Positions 51,758-59,784 of a stretch of DNA of 64,000 bases are shown in pieces. The DNA comes from Pseudomonas sp. B20(2017) (GTDB lineage: Bacteria > Pseudomonadota > Gammaproteobacteria > Pseudomonadales > Pseudomonadaceae). The stretch spans positions 1-64,000 of the forward strand of contig NZ_NEJP01000021.1 of assembly GCF_002113125.1 (NCBI RefSeq). Reading direction: 5' to 3'. Numbering within the stretch: the first letter of the stretch is position 1; the number at the start of each line of letters is the position of its first letter. A program made the translations under genes and the position numbers. Under the pieces are notes generated by a model. It saw nothing but the letters and a program-made list of their open reading frames with translations. It had not been told where the DNA came from and did not search any database.

Positions 51758-51954
51758 CGATTGCCCCCCTCAAGGCACATCATCACGATGACAGCAGCGG
51801 TTTCCATTCGTAGGCCGTGCAGCAGCGTCAAGCTTTAAAGGCCGGCATTTTGCGACAACGTGAACCTCTGCGCAAATGCTGACGTCAACCGACCGTCGGT
51901 TTGTCATAAAATTGCCGGACAACCTGCCCAACGACCGCTTGAGGAGCACACACC

Positions 51955-52407
51955 ATGGCCTACTGGCTGATGAAATCCGAGCCCGACGAACTCTCGATCA
52001 AGGGTTTGGAAAAGCTCGGCAAAGCGCGCTGGGACGGGGTTCGCAACTTTCAGGCACGCAACTTCCTGCGGGCCATGGCAGTCGGGGACGAATTCTTTTT
52101 CTACCACTCCAGCTGCCCGGAGCCGGGAATTGCCGGGATCGGCAAAATCATTCAGGCCGCGTACCCGGATCCCACCGCAATGGATCCGCAAAGCCATTAT
52201 TTCGACCCGAAAGCCACGCTGGAGAAAAACGCCTGGAGCGCGATTGACGTTGCCCACGTAGAAACCTTCAGCCGGGTCTTGAAACTGGATTATCTGAAAC
52301 AGCAGACCGCGCTGGCCGAGATGCCGCTGGTGCAGAAGGGTTCGCGACTGTCGGTGATGCCGGTGACTGCCGAACAGTGGGCGGCGGTGATGGCGCTCAA
52401 ACCCTGA
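51955..52407 (+). CDS. EVE domain-containing protein
   Basis: A 150-residue PUA-like EVE domain. The family start is YWLMKSEPDELSI, followed by WDGVRNFQARNFLRAMAVGDEFFFYHSSCPEPGIAGIGKI and the terminal GSRLSVMPVTAEQW. EVE proteins are thought to bind modified bases in RNA or DNA. The EVE domain often travels with ygfA/zapA genes in proteobacteria. Start ATG 51955 has GAGGAG upstream. Confidence 0.92.
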   Translation: MAYWLMKSEPDELSIKGLEKLGKARWDGVRNFQARNFLRAMAVGDEFFFYHSSCPEPGIAGIGKIIQAAYPDPTAMDPQSHYFDPKATLEKNAWSAIDVAHVETFSRVLKLDYLKQQTALAEMPLVQKGSRLSVMPVTAEQWAAVMALKP

Positions 52408-52431
52408 GCCATTTGTCGCCTGACAAAATGC

Positions 52432-52524
52432 CATCGCGAGCAAGCTCGCTCCCACAGGGTTCAGCGGCGATCACACAAATGTGTGGCACCACAAAATCAC
52501 TGTGGGAGCGAGCTTGCTCGCGAT
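52432..52524. repeat. REP doublet, family A copy 9
   Basis: ATCGCGAGCAAGCTCGCTCCCACAGG and CTGTGGGAGCGAGCTTGCTCGCGAT inverted, with a 43-bp spacer that itself contains CACAAATGTGTG. It lies in the convergent gap between the EVE and FliL-like genes. Confidence 0.9.
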
Positions 52525-52549
52525 GAGCCCCGCCCGGACAACAAATGCC

Positions 52550-52957
52550 TTACTGAATGATCAGGTTGTTGAACAACAGATCTTCAACCACCGGCTTGCC
52601 GGTCTCGTCGTTCATCACTTGCTGGGTCTGCTTCAAGGCTTCCTGACGCAGCTTTTCCTTGCCTTCGATGCTGCCCATCGCATCGGTGGTCTGCTGGGTG
52701 AACAGCGCCACCAACTGATTGCGGATCAGCGGCTCGTTGGCCTTGACCAGTTTGGTCGCCTCTTCGCCGGTCACCCGCAGCGCCACGTCGGCCTTGTAGA
52801 CCTTGAGCTTCGGCGTGCCATCCAACCCGTAGTTGCCCACAAACGGCGGGCTCAGGGTGATGTAGTTGACCTTCGGCGCCTCGCCTTCTTTGGCTTCTTC
52901 GGCCAGCGCTGCCACAGGCAGAGACAGGGCCAGCAACAACATGATCCACGCTTTCAC
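52550..52957 (-). CDS. FliL-domain exported protein, outside any flagellar cluster
   Basis: A 135-residue protein with a signal sequence (residues 1-18, ending ALA), an acidic linker (EEAKEGEAPK) and a FliL-like domain: VNYITLSPPFVGNYGLDGTPKLKVYKADVALRV, then IRNQLVALFTQQTTDAMGSIEGKEKLRQEAL. The start is GTG 52957, because AAGGAG sits exactly six bases before it and gives a proper signal peptide. Unlike true FliL it appears to be cleaved rather than anchored. No flagellar genes are near. The role is unknown. Confidence 0.82.
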   Translation of the reverse strand: MKAWIMLLLALSLPVAALAEEAKEGEAPKVNYITLSPPFVGNYGLDGTPKLKVYKADVALRVTGEEATKLVKANEPLIRNQLVALFTQQTTDAMGSIEGKEKLRQEALKQTQQVMNDETGKPVVEDLLFNNLIIQ

Positions 52958-53107
52958 AATTCGCTCCTTATCCGGTTTGCGGCCTAGCATAACGACCCGC
53001 CGCTCAAGCACAAGCTTATGGCGGACTATCAGGGCCGGGCATGCTCGTTGACCCGTTGACTGCCACACCTACACTTATCGGCCATCACTCCCAAAGGAAT
53101 AGCCCTG

Positions 53108-54085
53108 ATGAAAGCCGTGCTGTGCAAAGCCTTCGGCCCTGCCGAATCGCTGGTGCTGGAAGACGTCGCCAGTCCTGTCGCGAAGAAGAACGAAATCCTG
53201 CTGGACGTGCACGCCGCCGGGGTCAACTTCCCGGACACGCTGATTATCGAGGGCAAATACCAGTTCAAGCCGCCCTTCCCGTTCTCGCCGGGTGGCGAAG
53301 CCTCCGGCGTGGTCAGCGCGGTGGGTGAAAAGGTCAGTCACTTGAAGGTCGGCGACCGGGTCATGGCCCTGACCGGCTGGGGCAGCTTCGCCGAACAGGT
53401 CGCAGTGCCGGGCTACAACGTGCTGCCGATCCCGCCATCGATGGATTTCAACACCGCCGCCGCCTTCAGCATGACCTACGGCACGTCGATGCACGCCCTC
53501 AAGCAGCGCGGCAACCTGCAACCGGGTGAAACCCTGCTGGTGCTCGGCGCTTCCGGTGGCGTTGGCCTGGCCGCCGTGGAAATCGGCAAAGCCATGGGCG
53601 CCCGGGTGATCGCCGCCGCCAGCAGCGCGGAAAAACTCGCCGTGGCCAAGGCTGCCGGTGCCGACGAACTGATCAACTACAGCGAAACCAGCCTCAAGGA
53701 CGAGATCAAGCGCCTGACCGACGGCCAGGGCGCCGACGTGATCTACGACCCGGTCGGTGGCGACCTGTTCGACCAGGCCATCCGCGCCATCGCCTGGAGC
53801 GGCCGCCTGCTGGTGGTCGGGTTCGCCAGCGGCCGCATTCCCGAACTGCCGGTCAACCTCGCCCTGCTCAAGGGCGCGGCGGTACTCGGCGTGTTCTGGG
53901 GCTCCTTCGCCCAGCGCCAGCCGCAGGACAACGCGGCGAACTTCCAGCAACTGTTCGGCTGGTTTGCCGAGGGCAAGCTGAAGCCGCTGGTGTCGCAGGT
54001 CTATCCGCTGGGCAATGCCGCACAGGCGATCAATGATCTCGGGCAGCGCAAGGCTGTCGGGAAAGTTGTGGTGCAAGTGCGCTGA
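53108..54085 (+). CDS. NADPH:quinone oxidoreductase family protein (zinc-free MDR)
   Basis: A 325-residue medium-chain reductase. The GroES-like N-terminus is AAGVNFPDTLIIEGKYQFKPPFPFSPGGEASG. The Rossmann motif is LVLGASGGVGLAAVEIGKAMGARVIAAASS, and GADVIYDPVGGDLFDQAIRAIAWSGRLLVVGFASG follows. No zinc-binding residues are seen, so it is a quinone- or enoyl-reductase type. The natural substrate is not evident. Start ATG 53108. It is divergent from the FliL-like gene. Confidence 0.9.
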   Translation: MKAVLCKAFGPAESLVLEDVASPVAKKNEILLDVHAAGVNFPDTLIIEGKYQFKPPFPFSPGGEASGVVSAVGEKVSHLKVGDRVMALTGWGSFAEQVAVPGYNVLPIPPSMDFNTAAAFSMTYGTSMHALKQRGNLQPGETLLVLGASGGVGLAAVEIGKAMGARVIAAASSAEKLAVAKAAGADELINYSETSLKDEIKRLTDGQGADVIYDPVGGDLFDQAIRAIAWSGRLLVVGFASGRIPELPVNLALLKGAAVLGVFWGSFAQRQPQDNAANFQQLFGWFAEGKLKPLVSQVYPLGNAAQAINDLGQRKAVGKVVVQVR

Positions 54086-54146
54086 GCCGATCGAGCGATC
54101 CGGAATTGAAGGCAACTGCCGGATCGCCCTTCAGAACATTCCAGCC

Positions 54147-54761
54147 CTACATCAGACTGCGAATATCCTCTGGCAACAGGCTCATGTACGTCCGGACCGG
54201 ACTGTCCCGACATCCCCGGACAATCGTCGGAATCCGCTTGTTCAGTCTGGCGATCATTGCCAGCCGCTGTTCGTCCGGCAACTGCGCCTTGTGGAAGACA
54301 TTGGAAAGGTAGGCCCTGGTGTGAACGAACACCTTGGTATCGATCCACGACTGCTGCGCAATGTTGCCGAGGTATTCGTTCAGGGTGCGGCACTTCAAGG
54401 CTTTCAGCTGCTGGTTGATGTGGATGGGTTGATCCAGATCCAGCCTGAACACCATCGGCGCAAGGACTCGCCTTTCTGTCGGTCTGTCGCCCTCGACCGT
54501 CCACGGTTTGAAACGCCATTGCTCGACGGCGACCCTGACCGCTTCGATCAACTCCGGATGGCTGTCTTTCGCAAAGCTGATCCGGTCGACTGAGCCGTCG
54601 GCATGGACGGTGAACTCGGCGCCCACTTCACCGACCACGCCAGCCCTGAAAAGCCCCCGCGGATAGACCGGCCTCGGGTTGTTTTCCGGAATCAGCAGCA
54701 CCTCTATCGCCCACGTACCTCCAGATGCCATCAGCAAAAACAGCAACACACACCACCGCAT
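54147..54761 (-). CDS. TonB C-terminal-domain exported protein with extra C-terminal module
   Basis: A 204-residue protein with a cleavable-looking signal peptide (MRWCVLLFLLMASGGTWA). A TonB-type C-terminal domain follows directly: PRPVYPRGLFRAGVVGEVGAEFTVHADGSVDRISFAKDSHPELIEAVRVAVEQWRFKP. About 85 further residues contain cysteines (LKCRTLNEYL and VRGCRDSPV). It lacks the membrane anchor and proline-rich stalk of TonB, so it is unlikely to power outer-membrane receptors in the usual way. Function is unknown. Confidence 0.75.
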   Translation of the reverse strand: MRWCVLLFLLMASGGTWAIEVLLIPENNPRPVYPRGLFRAGVVGEVGAEFTVHADGSVDRISFAKDSHPELIEAVRVAVEQWRFKPWTVEGDRPTERRVLAPMVFRLDLDQPIHINQQLKALKCRTLNEYLGNIAQQSWIDTKVFVHTRAYLSNVFHKAQLPDEQRLAMIARLNKRIPTIVRGCRDSPVRTYMSLLPEDIRSLM

Positions 54762-55089
54762 GAGCCCTCCCCCCCTTCACCGCACGAATGCCCGATTGGC
54801 ACCGTCAAAAGGGTAGAGCCCGAAGGCCCGAAACAGAACGCCGTTACTTCTGCATTGTTCGCAGGACATTTCCCAAACCTGCGCCTTACAAAACCCTGAA
54901 ACCCGGCAGGAAGACGCCGAAGTAACCTTTCCCACAACGCCGCGCACTTATATCTGAGCGACATGTTCATAAAGGAACGCGCGACTTCCAACATTTCCAC
55001 TGTTTTGCCGATGGGAAGCGGTGCTATTTTCGGTAACGAAACTGTAACATTCGCATCCGCAGTCAAAACAAGAAATCTGGAGCTCTTGA
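54762..55089. other. 328-bp intergenic region upstream of glpT
   Basis: A divergent space between the TonB-like gene and glpT. Apart from the candidate GlpR site at 55028-55041 and the glpT ribosome site (GGAG), it shows no hairpin, repeat or small gene that can be supported. Confidence 0.5.
55028..55041 (+). promoter_or_regulatory. candidate GlpR operator
   Basis: TTTCGGTAACGAAA is a perfect 5-bp inverted repeat with a four-base centre, 49 bp before the glpT start. It fits the TCG-N4-CGA core of the E. coli GlpR consensus. GlpR represses glycerol-3-phosphate genes. The assignment rests on pattern and gene context. Confidence 0.5.
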
Positions 55090-56439
55090 ATGTTTGCTTT
55101 CTTTCGTCCTGCCGCACATCAGGCTCCGTTGCCTGAAGAAAAAATCGACAGCACCTACCGACGCCTGCGTTGGCAGATCTTCGCCGGCATCTTCTTTGGC
55201 TATGCGGGTTACTACCTGCTGCGCAAGAACTTCTCGCTGGCCATGCCGTACCTGATCGACGATGGCTACAGCCGTGGCGATCTGGGTCTGGCGATGTCGG
55301 CCATCGCCATCGCCTACGGCCTGTCCAAGTTCCTCATGGGCCTGGTGTCCGACCGCTCCAACCCGCGTTACTTCCTGCCATTCGGCCTGCTGGTATCGGC
55401 CGGGGTCATGTTCATTTTCGGTTTCGCGCCTTGGGCAACCTCCAGCGTGACCATGATGTTCATCCTGCTGTTCATCAACGGTTGGGCCCAGGGTATGGGC
55501 TGGCCGCCGAGCGGACGCACGATGGTGCACTGGTGGTCGCAGAAGGAACGTGGCGGCGTGGTATCGGTGTGGAACGTGGCGCATAACGTCGGCGGCGGCC
55601 TGATCGGCCCGCTGTTCCTGATCGGCATGGGCCTGTTCAACGACTGGCATGCGGCGTTCTACGTCCCGGCCGCCGTTGCCCTGGCGGTAGCGGTGTTCGC
55701 GTTCGTGACCATGCGCGACACCCCGCAATCGGTTGGCCTGCCACCTATCGAGAAGTACAAGAACGACTACCCGGAAGGCTACGACGCCAGCCACGAAGAC
55801 GAATTCAGCGCCAAGGAAATTTTCGTCAAATACGTGCTGCGCAACAAAATGCTCTGGTATATCGCCATGGCCAACGTCTTCGTCTACCTGCTGCGCTACG
55901 GCGTGCTGGACTGGGCGCCGACCTACCTGAAGGAAGCCAAGGGTTTCACCGTGGATAAAACCTCGTGGGCCTATTTCTTCTACGAGTGGGCGGGGATCCC
56001 GGGCACGCTGCTGTGCGGCTGGATGTCGGACAAGATTTTCCGTGGCAACCGTGGCCTGACCGGCATGGTGTTCATGGCACTGGTGACCGTCGCGACCCTG
56101 GTGTACTGGCTGAACCCGGCCGGCAACCCGACCATCGATATGATCGCGCTGTTCTCCATCGGCTTCCTGATCTACGGCCCGGTGATGCTGATCGGCCTGC
56201 AGGCGCTGGAACTGGCACCGAAGAAAGCCGCCGGCACTGCTGCGGGCTTCACCGGTCTGTTCGGGTATCTGGGTGGTTCAGTCGCGGCCAGTGCAGCGAT
56301 GGGCTACACCGTGGACCACTTCGGCTGGAATGGCGGTTTCGTGCTGCTGGTGGGCGCTTGCCTGCTGTCGATGGCCTTCCTGGCCCCGACCCTGTGGCAC
56401 AAGCAAGTCGCCAGTCAGAGCCGCGAAGCAGTCGCCTGA
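55090..56439 (+). CDS. glpT: glycerol-3-phosphate transporter
   Basis: A 449-residue MFS antiporter (sn-glycerol-3-phosphate/phosphate) with 12 membrane helices. GlpT motifs include YRRLRWQIFAGIFFGYAGYYLLRKNFSLAMPYLI, the substrate-binding arginine at YLLRKNFSLA and the MFS loop GLSKFLMGLVSDRSNPRYFLP. WAQGMGWPPSGRTMVHWWSQKERGG and the second binding arginine region LRYGVLDWAPTYL are also present. It stands alone with no glp partner. Its 3-prime end overlaps the convergent ChaC-like gene by 25 bp. Confidence 0.93.
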   Translation: MFAFFRPAAHQAPLPEEKIDSTYRRLRWQIFAGIFFGYAGYYLLRKNFSLAMPYLIDDGYSRGDLGLAMSAIAIAYGLSKFLMGLVSDRSNPRYFLPFGLLVSAGVMFIFGFAPWATSSVTMMFILLFINGWAQGMGWPPSGRTMVHWWSQKERGGVVSVWNVAHNVGGGLIGPLFLIGMGLFNDWHAAFYVPAAVALAVAVFAFVTMRDTPQSVGLPPIEKYKNDYPEGYDASHEDEFSAKEIFVKYVLRNKMLWYIAMANVFVYLLRYGVLDWAPTYLKEAKGFTVDKTSWAYFFYEWAGIPGTLLCGWMSDKIFRGNRGLTGMVFMALVTVATLVYWLNPAGNPTIDMIALFSIGFLIYGPVMLIGLQALELAPKKAAGTAAGFTGLFGYLGGSVAASAAMGYTVDHFGWNGGFVLLVGACLLSMAFLAPTLWHKQVASQSREAVA

Positions 56440-57083
56440 TCGGTCTTTGACTTACAGCGCTTGAGCCGCGCCTCCAGATTTCGGTCTGGCATGGCGTGGC
56501 TGCGCAGGGCGTGGGCGGTCTGCTCGACATAATCGCGAGTGGTGCCGTAACGCCCGCAAGCGCTTTCGAACACCTGGCTCAGCACATGATCCGGCAAGTT
56601 GCCGGCGTAGCTGGGCAGGTGTCGCTCCAATACGAATCCCAGCGCCTGAACCTGGCTGCCATCTTCGAGTCGGCAGTTGAGCCAGTGTGGCCGATAGGAC
56701 GGGAACGGCATCTCGCGTTTCCACAGCGCATACAGCGCGCTGTCCAGATTGTCTTCCGGCAACCGGTAGGCGAAGCCGCTGCACGAACCGCCGCGATCCA
56801 GACCAAAGACCAGACCCGGCATTTCCGGCGTGCCGCGATGTTCGTGAGACCACAGGTACAAGCCGCGATGGTAGCCATGCACTCGCCCGCGCACCCGCTC
56901 GACGGCGGAGCATTCCGGCCGCCAGATCAGCGAACCGTAGGCGAACAGCCACACCGGCCCGCCCTTGTGGCGCGCCATGGTCGATTGCATGGAAGCGAGA
57001 AGTTGTTCGTGTGTCAGCTGCGGCCCAAGATCGAGCCGCGGAGGGTAAGCCAGGTTCAGAAAAGCGTTTTCAATGGCGCTCAT
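56415..57083 (-). CDS. gamma-glutamylcyclotransferase (ChaC-like)
   Basis: A 222-residue protein of the ChaC type. The glycine-rich substrate loop WLFAYGSLIWRPE and the PGLVFGLDRGGSCSGFAYRLPEDN region identify it. LYALWKREMPFPSYRP contains the expected catalytic glutamate. ChaC enzymes cleave glutathione to 5-oxoproline and Cys-Gly. It is convergent with and overlaps glpT (56415-56439). Start ATG 57083. Confidence 0.88.
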   Translation of the reverse strand: MSAIENAFLNLAYPPRLDLGPQLTHEQLLASMQSTMARHKGGPVWLFAYGSLIWRPECSAVERVRGRVHGYHRGLYLWSHEHRGTPEMPGLVFGLDRGGSCSGFAYRLPEDNLDSALYALWKREMPFPSYRPHWLNCRLEDGSQVQALGFVLERHLPSYAGNLPDHVLSQVFESACGRYGTTRDYVEQTAHALRSHAMPDRNLEARLKRCKSKTDQATASRL

Positions 57084-57224
57084 GGCGAATAGCGTTCAGC
57101 TCCCCGCGGGTGAAGAATTACTTAATAGAACGCACCGCTGTAACAATAAGGCACATATGTTTTAAGGCAATTTGAGTGCCATGGCACAGTTCTTAATTGA
57201 TTGTCTGATTGATATATAACCTAC

Positions 57225-57252
57225 CGGCATTTATGCATTTACATAAATACCG
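57225..57252. other. inverted repeat downstream of the reductase gene
   Basis: CGGCATTTATG and CATAAATACCG, 11-bp arms with one mismatch and a six-base centre, in an unusually AT-rich 197-bp gap (57084-57280). It could be an operator for the ChaC-like gene or a rho-independent end without a T run. The role is undetermined. Confidence 0.4.
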
Positions 57253-57280
57253 ATCGGCTATATGGAGAGTTATAACGAAC

Positions 57281-58249
57281 TTATGAGCGGGGTGCGTAAG
57301 CAAAGACATCCGCACGCATCTGATGAGCATCCATCCCCGCTTCCACCAGCGCATCCAGCGTGCCGTAGACCATGGCCGGCGAGCCGCTGGCGTAGACGTG
57401 CAGCGGCTTCAGATCGGGGAAATCCTCGCACACCGCCTCATGCAACATGCCACAGCGCCCTTCCCAGCCGCACTGGTCACTGACGACCTTGTGCAGGAAC
57501 AGATTGGGCAACTTCAGCCATTCGTCCCAATGTTCGATTTCGTAGAAATCTTCCGGACGACGCACGCCCCAGTACAAGTGCACCGGATGTTTGAAGCCCG
57601 AAGCCCGGCAATGTTCGATCAGGCTGTGGATCTGACCCATGCCGGTGCCGGCGGCGATCAGCACCAGCGGCCCGTCCGGCAGTTCCGCAAGATGGGTGTC
57701 GCCGAACGGCAGTTCGACCCGCACCATCGGGTTGCGCTTGAGCTGATCGATCAGGCTCAGCGCACTGGATTCGCGCGCCAGTACATGGATTTCCAGATCG
57801 CGACCGCCGTGGGGCGCCGAGGCCATGGAGAATGCCGACTTCTCGCCGTTCTCGCGCTCGATCATCAGATACTGACCCGCGTGATAACGCGGCGGCTTGC
57901 CGGCCGGTGCCCGCAGGCGCACACGAAAGGTATCGCCACCGACGTCCCGGCATTCGATGACCTGACACGACACGCTGCGCACGGGCAGTTCTCCCAGCGC
58001 GAGCACGCCATCCCACAGCACGATGCAGTCTTCCAGCGGCTCCGCTATGCAAGTGTAGAACTCGCCGTGGTCATGCACCTTGCCGGCCTGTTCGACCCGG
58101 CCTTCCACCAGCAGCGCCGCACACACATGGCAATTGCCGTTGCGGCAGCTTTGCGGGCATTCGTAGCCCAGGCGCCGCGCACCATCGAGAATCCGCTCTC
58201 CGGGCTGTATCTCGAGCACCGCTCCGGAGGGCTGCAGGGTTACACGCAT
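57281..58249 (-). CDS. 2Fe-2S/FAD/NAD(P)H reductase (CDP-6-deoxy-delta-3,4-glucoseen reductase-like)
   Basis: A 322-residue flavodehydrogenase. An N-terminal plant-type ferredoxin domain has cluster ligands C35, C40 and C43 (SCRNGNCHVC) and probably C67. An FAD domain follows (RYHAGQYLMIE, SAFSMASAP), then an NAD(P)H domain (LVLIAAGTGMGQIHSLIEH). It should pass electrons from NAD(P)H to an unidentified acceptor. Start ATG 58249 shares a base with the ubiD stop (TGATG), so it is translationally coupled to ubiD. Confidence 0.9.
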   Translation of the reverse strand: MRVTLQPSGAVLEIQPGERILDGARRLGYECPQSCRNGNCHVCAALLVEGRVEQAGKVHDHGEFYTCIAEPLEDCIVLWDGVLALGELPVRSVSCQVIECRDVGGDTFRVRLRAPAGKPPRYHAGQYLMIERENGEKSAFSMASAPHGGRDLEIHVLARESSALSLIDQLKRNPMVRVELPFGDTHLAELPDGPLVLIAAGTGMGQIHSLIEHCRASGFKHPVHLYWGVRRPEDFYEIEHWDEWLKLPNLFLHKVVSDQCGWEGRCGMLHEAVCEDFPDLKPLHVYASGSPAMVYGTLDALVEAGMDAHQMRADVFAYAPRS

Positions 58250-59715
58250 CAATCTATTCCTAACTGATTCCAGATGGCATCGATCCGTTGGGTGACGGCA
58301 TCATCCTTGACGATGACGCGGCCCCACTCGCGAGTGGTTTCGCCCGGCCACTTGTGGGTGGCGTCCAGGCCCATCTTCGAGCCGAGCCCCGACACCGGCG
58401 AGGCGAAGTCGAGGTAGTCGATCGGCGTGTTGTCGATCATCACCGTGTCGCGCTTGGGGTCCATGCGCGTGGTGATGGCCCAGATCACGTCGTTCCAGTC
58501 CCGCGCATTGATATCGTCGTCAGTGACGATAACGAACTTGGTGTACATGAACTGTCGCAAAAACGACCAGACACCCAGCATCACGCGCTTGGCGTGGCCC
58601 GGATACGACTTCTTCATCGTTACCACGGCCATGCGGTACGAGCAGCCCTCCGGCGGCAGATAGAAATCGGTGATTTCCGGGAACTGCTTCTGCAGGATCG
58701 GCACGAACACTTCGTTCAGCGCCACGCCGAGAATCGCCGGTTCATCCGGCGGACGGCCGGTGTAGGTGCTGTGGTAGATCGGCTTGATCCGGTGGGTGAT
58801 GCGTTCGACGGTGAACACCGGGAAGCTGTCGACTTCGTTGTAGTAACCGGTGTGGTCGCCGTACGGGCCTTCATCGGCCATCTCGCCCGGATGGATCACG
58901 CCTTCAAGGATGATTTCGGCAGTGGCCGGCACTTGCAGGTCGTTGCCACGACACTTCACCAGTTCCGTGCGGCTGTCGCGCAGCAGACCGGCGAAAGCGT
59001 ATTCGGAAAGGCTGTCCGGCACCGGGGTGACCGCGCCGAGAATGGTCGCCGGATCCGCGCCAAGAGCCACGGACACCGGGAATGGCTGGCCCGGATGCTT
59101 CTCGCACCACTCACGGAAATCCAGCGCGCCACCACGGTGGCTGAGCCAGCGCATGATGACCTTGTTGCGACCGATCACTTGCTGACGGTAGATGCCGAGG
59201 TTCTGCCGGTCCTTGTTCGGACCTTTGGTGACGGTCAGGCCCCAGGTGATCAGCGGCGCCACGTCGCCCGGCCAGCAGGTCTGTACCGGCAGCATCGCCA
59301 GATCGACGTCGTCGCCTTCGATGACCACTTCCTGGCACGGCGCGTCTTTGACGACTTTCGGCGCCATCGCGATGATCTTGCGGAAGATCGGCAGCTTCGA
59401 CCACGCGTCCTTCAAGCCCTTCGGCGGCTCCGGTTCCTTGAGGAACGCCAGCAGCTTGCCGATTTCGCGCAGCTCGCTGACCGACTCGGCGCCCATGCCC
59501 ATGGCGACCCGCTCGGGAGTGCCGAACAGGTTGCCGAGCACCGGGATGTCGTAACCGGTCGGTTTCTCGAACAGCAACGCCGGGCCCTTGGCCCGCAGCG
59601 TGCGGTCGCACACCTCGGTCATTTCCAGCACCGGCGAAACGGGAATCTGGATGCGTTTCAACTCTCCGCGCTGCTCAAGCTGCTGCACGAAATCCCGAAG
59701 ATCCTTGAATTTCAT
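58249..59715 (-). CDS. ubiD: 4-hydroxy-3-polyprenylbenzoate decarboxylase
   Basis: A 488-residue decarboxylase of ubiquinone synthesis. MKFKDLRDFVQQLEQRGELKRI opens the family. NLGIYRQQVIGRNKVIMRWLSHRGGALDF and the catalytic E-R-E region (ILEGVIHPGEMADEGPYGDHTGYYNE) are visible. It uses prenylated FMN made by UbiX. Start ATG 59715 (MKFKDL) is preferred over ATG 59733, and the length is close to E. coli UbiD (497). It forms an operon with the downstream ferredoxin-type reductase. Confidence 0.95.
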   Translation of the reverse strand: MKFKDLRDFVQQLEQRGELKRIQIPVSPVLEMTEVCDRTLRAKGPALLFEKPTGYDIPVLGNLFGTPERVAMGMGAESVSELREIGKLLAFLKEPEPPKGLKDAWSKLPIFRKIIAMAPKVVKDAPCQEVVIEGDDVDLAMLPVQTCWPGDVAPLITWGLTVTKGPNKDRQNLGIYRQQVIGRNKVIMRWLSHRGGALDFREWCEKHPGQPFPVSVALGADPATILGAVTPVPDSLSEYAFAGLLRDSRTELVKCRGNDLQVPATAEIILEGVIHPGEMADEGPYGDHTGYYNEVDSFPVFTVERITHRIKPIYHSTYTGRPPDEPAILGVALNEVFVPILQKQFPEITDFYLPPEGCSYRMAVVTMKKSYPGHAKRVMLGVWSFLRQFMYTKFVIVTDDDINARDWNDVIWAITTRMDPKRDTVMIDNTPIDYLDFASPVSGLGSKMGLDATHKWPGETTREWGRVIVKDDAVTQRIDAIWNQLGID

Positions 59716-59784
59716 TGACGATGGCACCCTCAAAATAGGCGTACATCCTACCTGCTATGCCGGTCGCTGGCAGCCTGTCACTGC

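Noticed and set aside
1287..52524. CRISPR array from the repeated GTGGGAGCGAGC sequences
   Set aside because: The repeats are dispersed, palindromic and paired in inverted orientation without regular spacers, as expected for REP elements. No cas gene is present.
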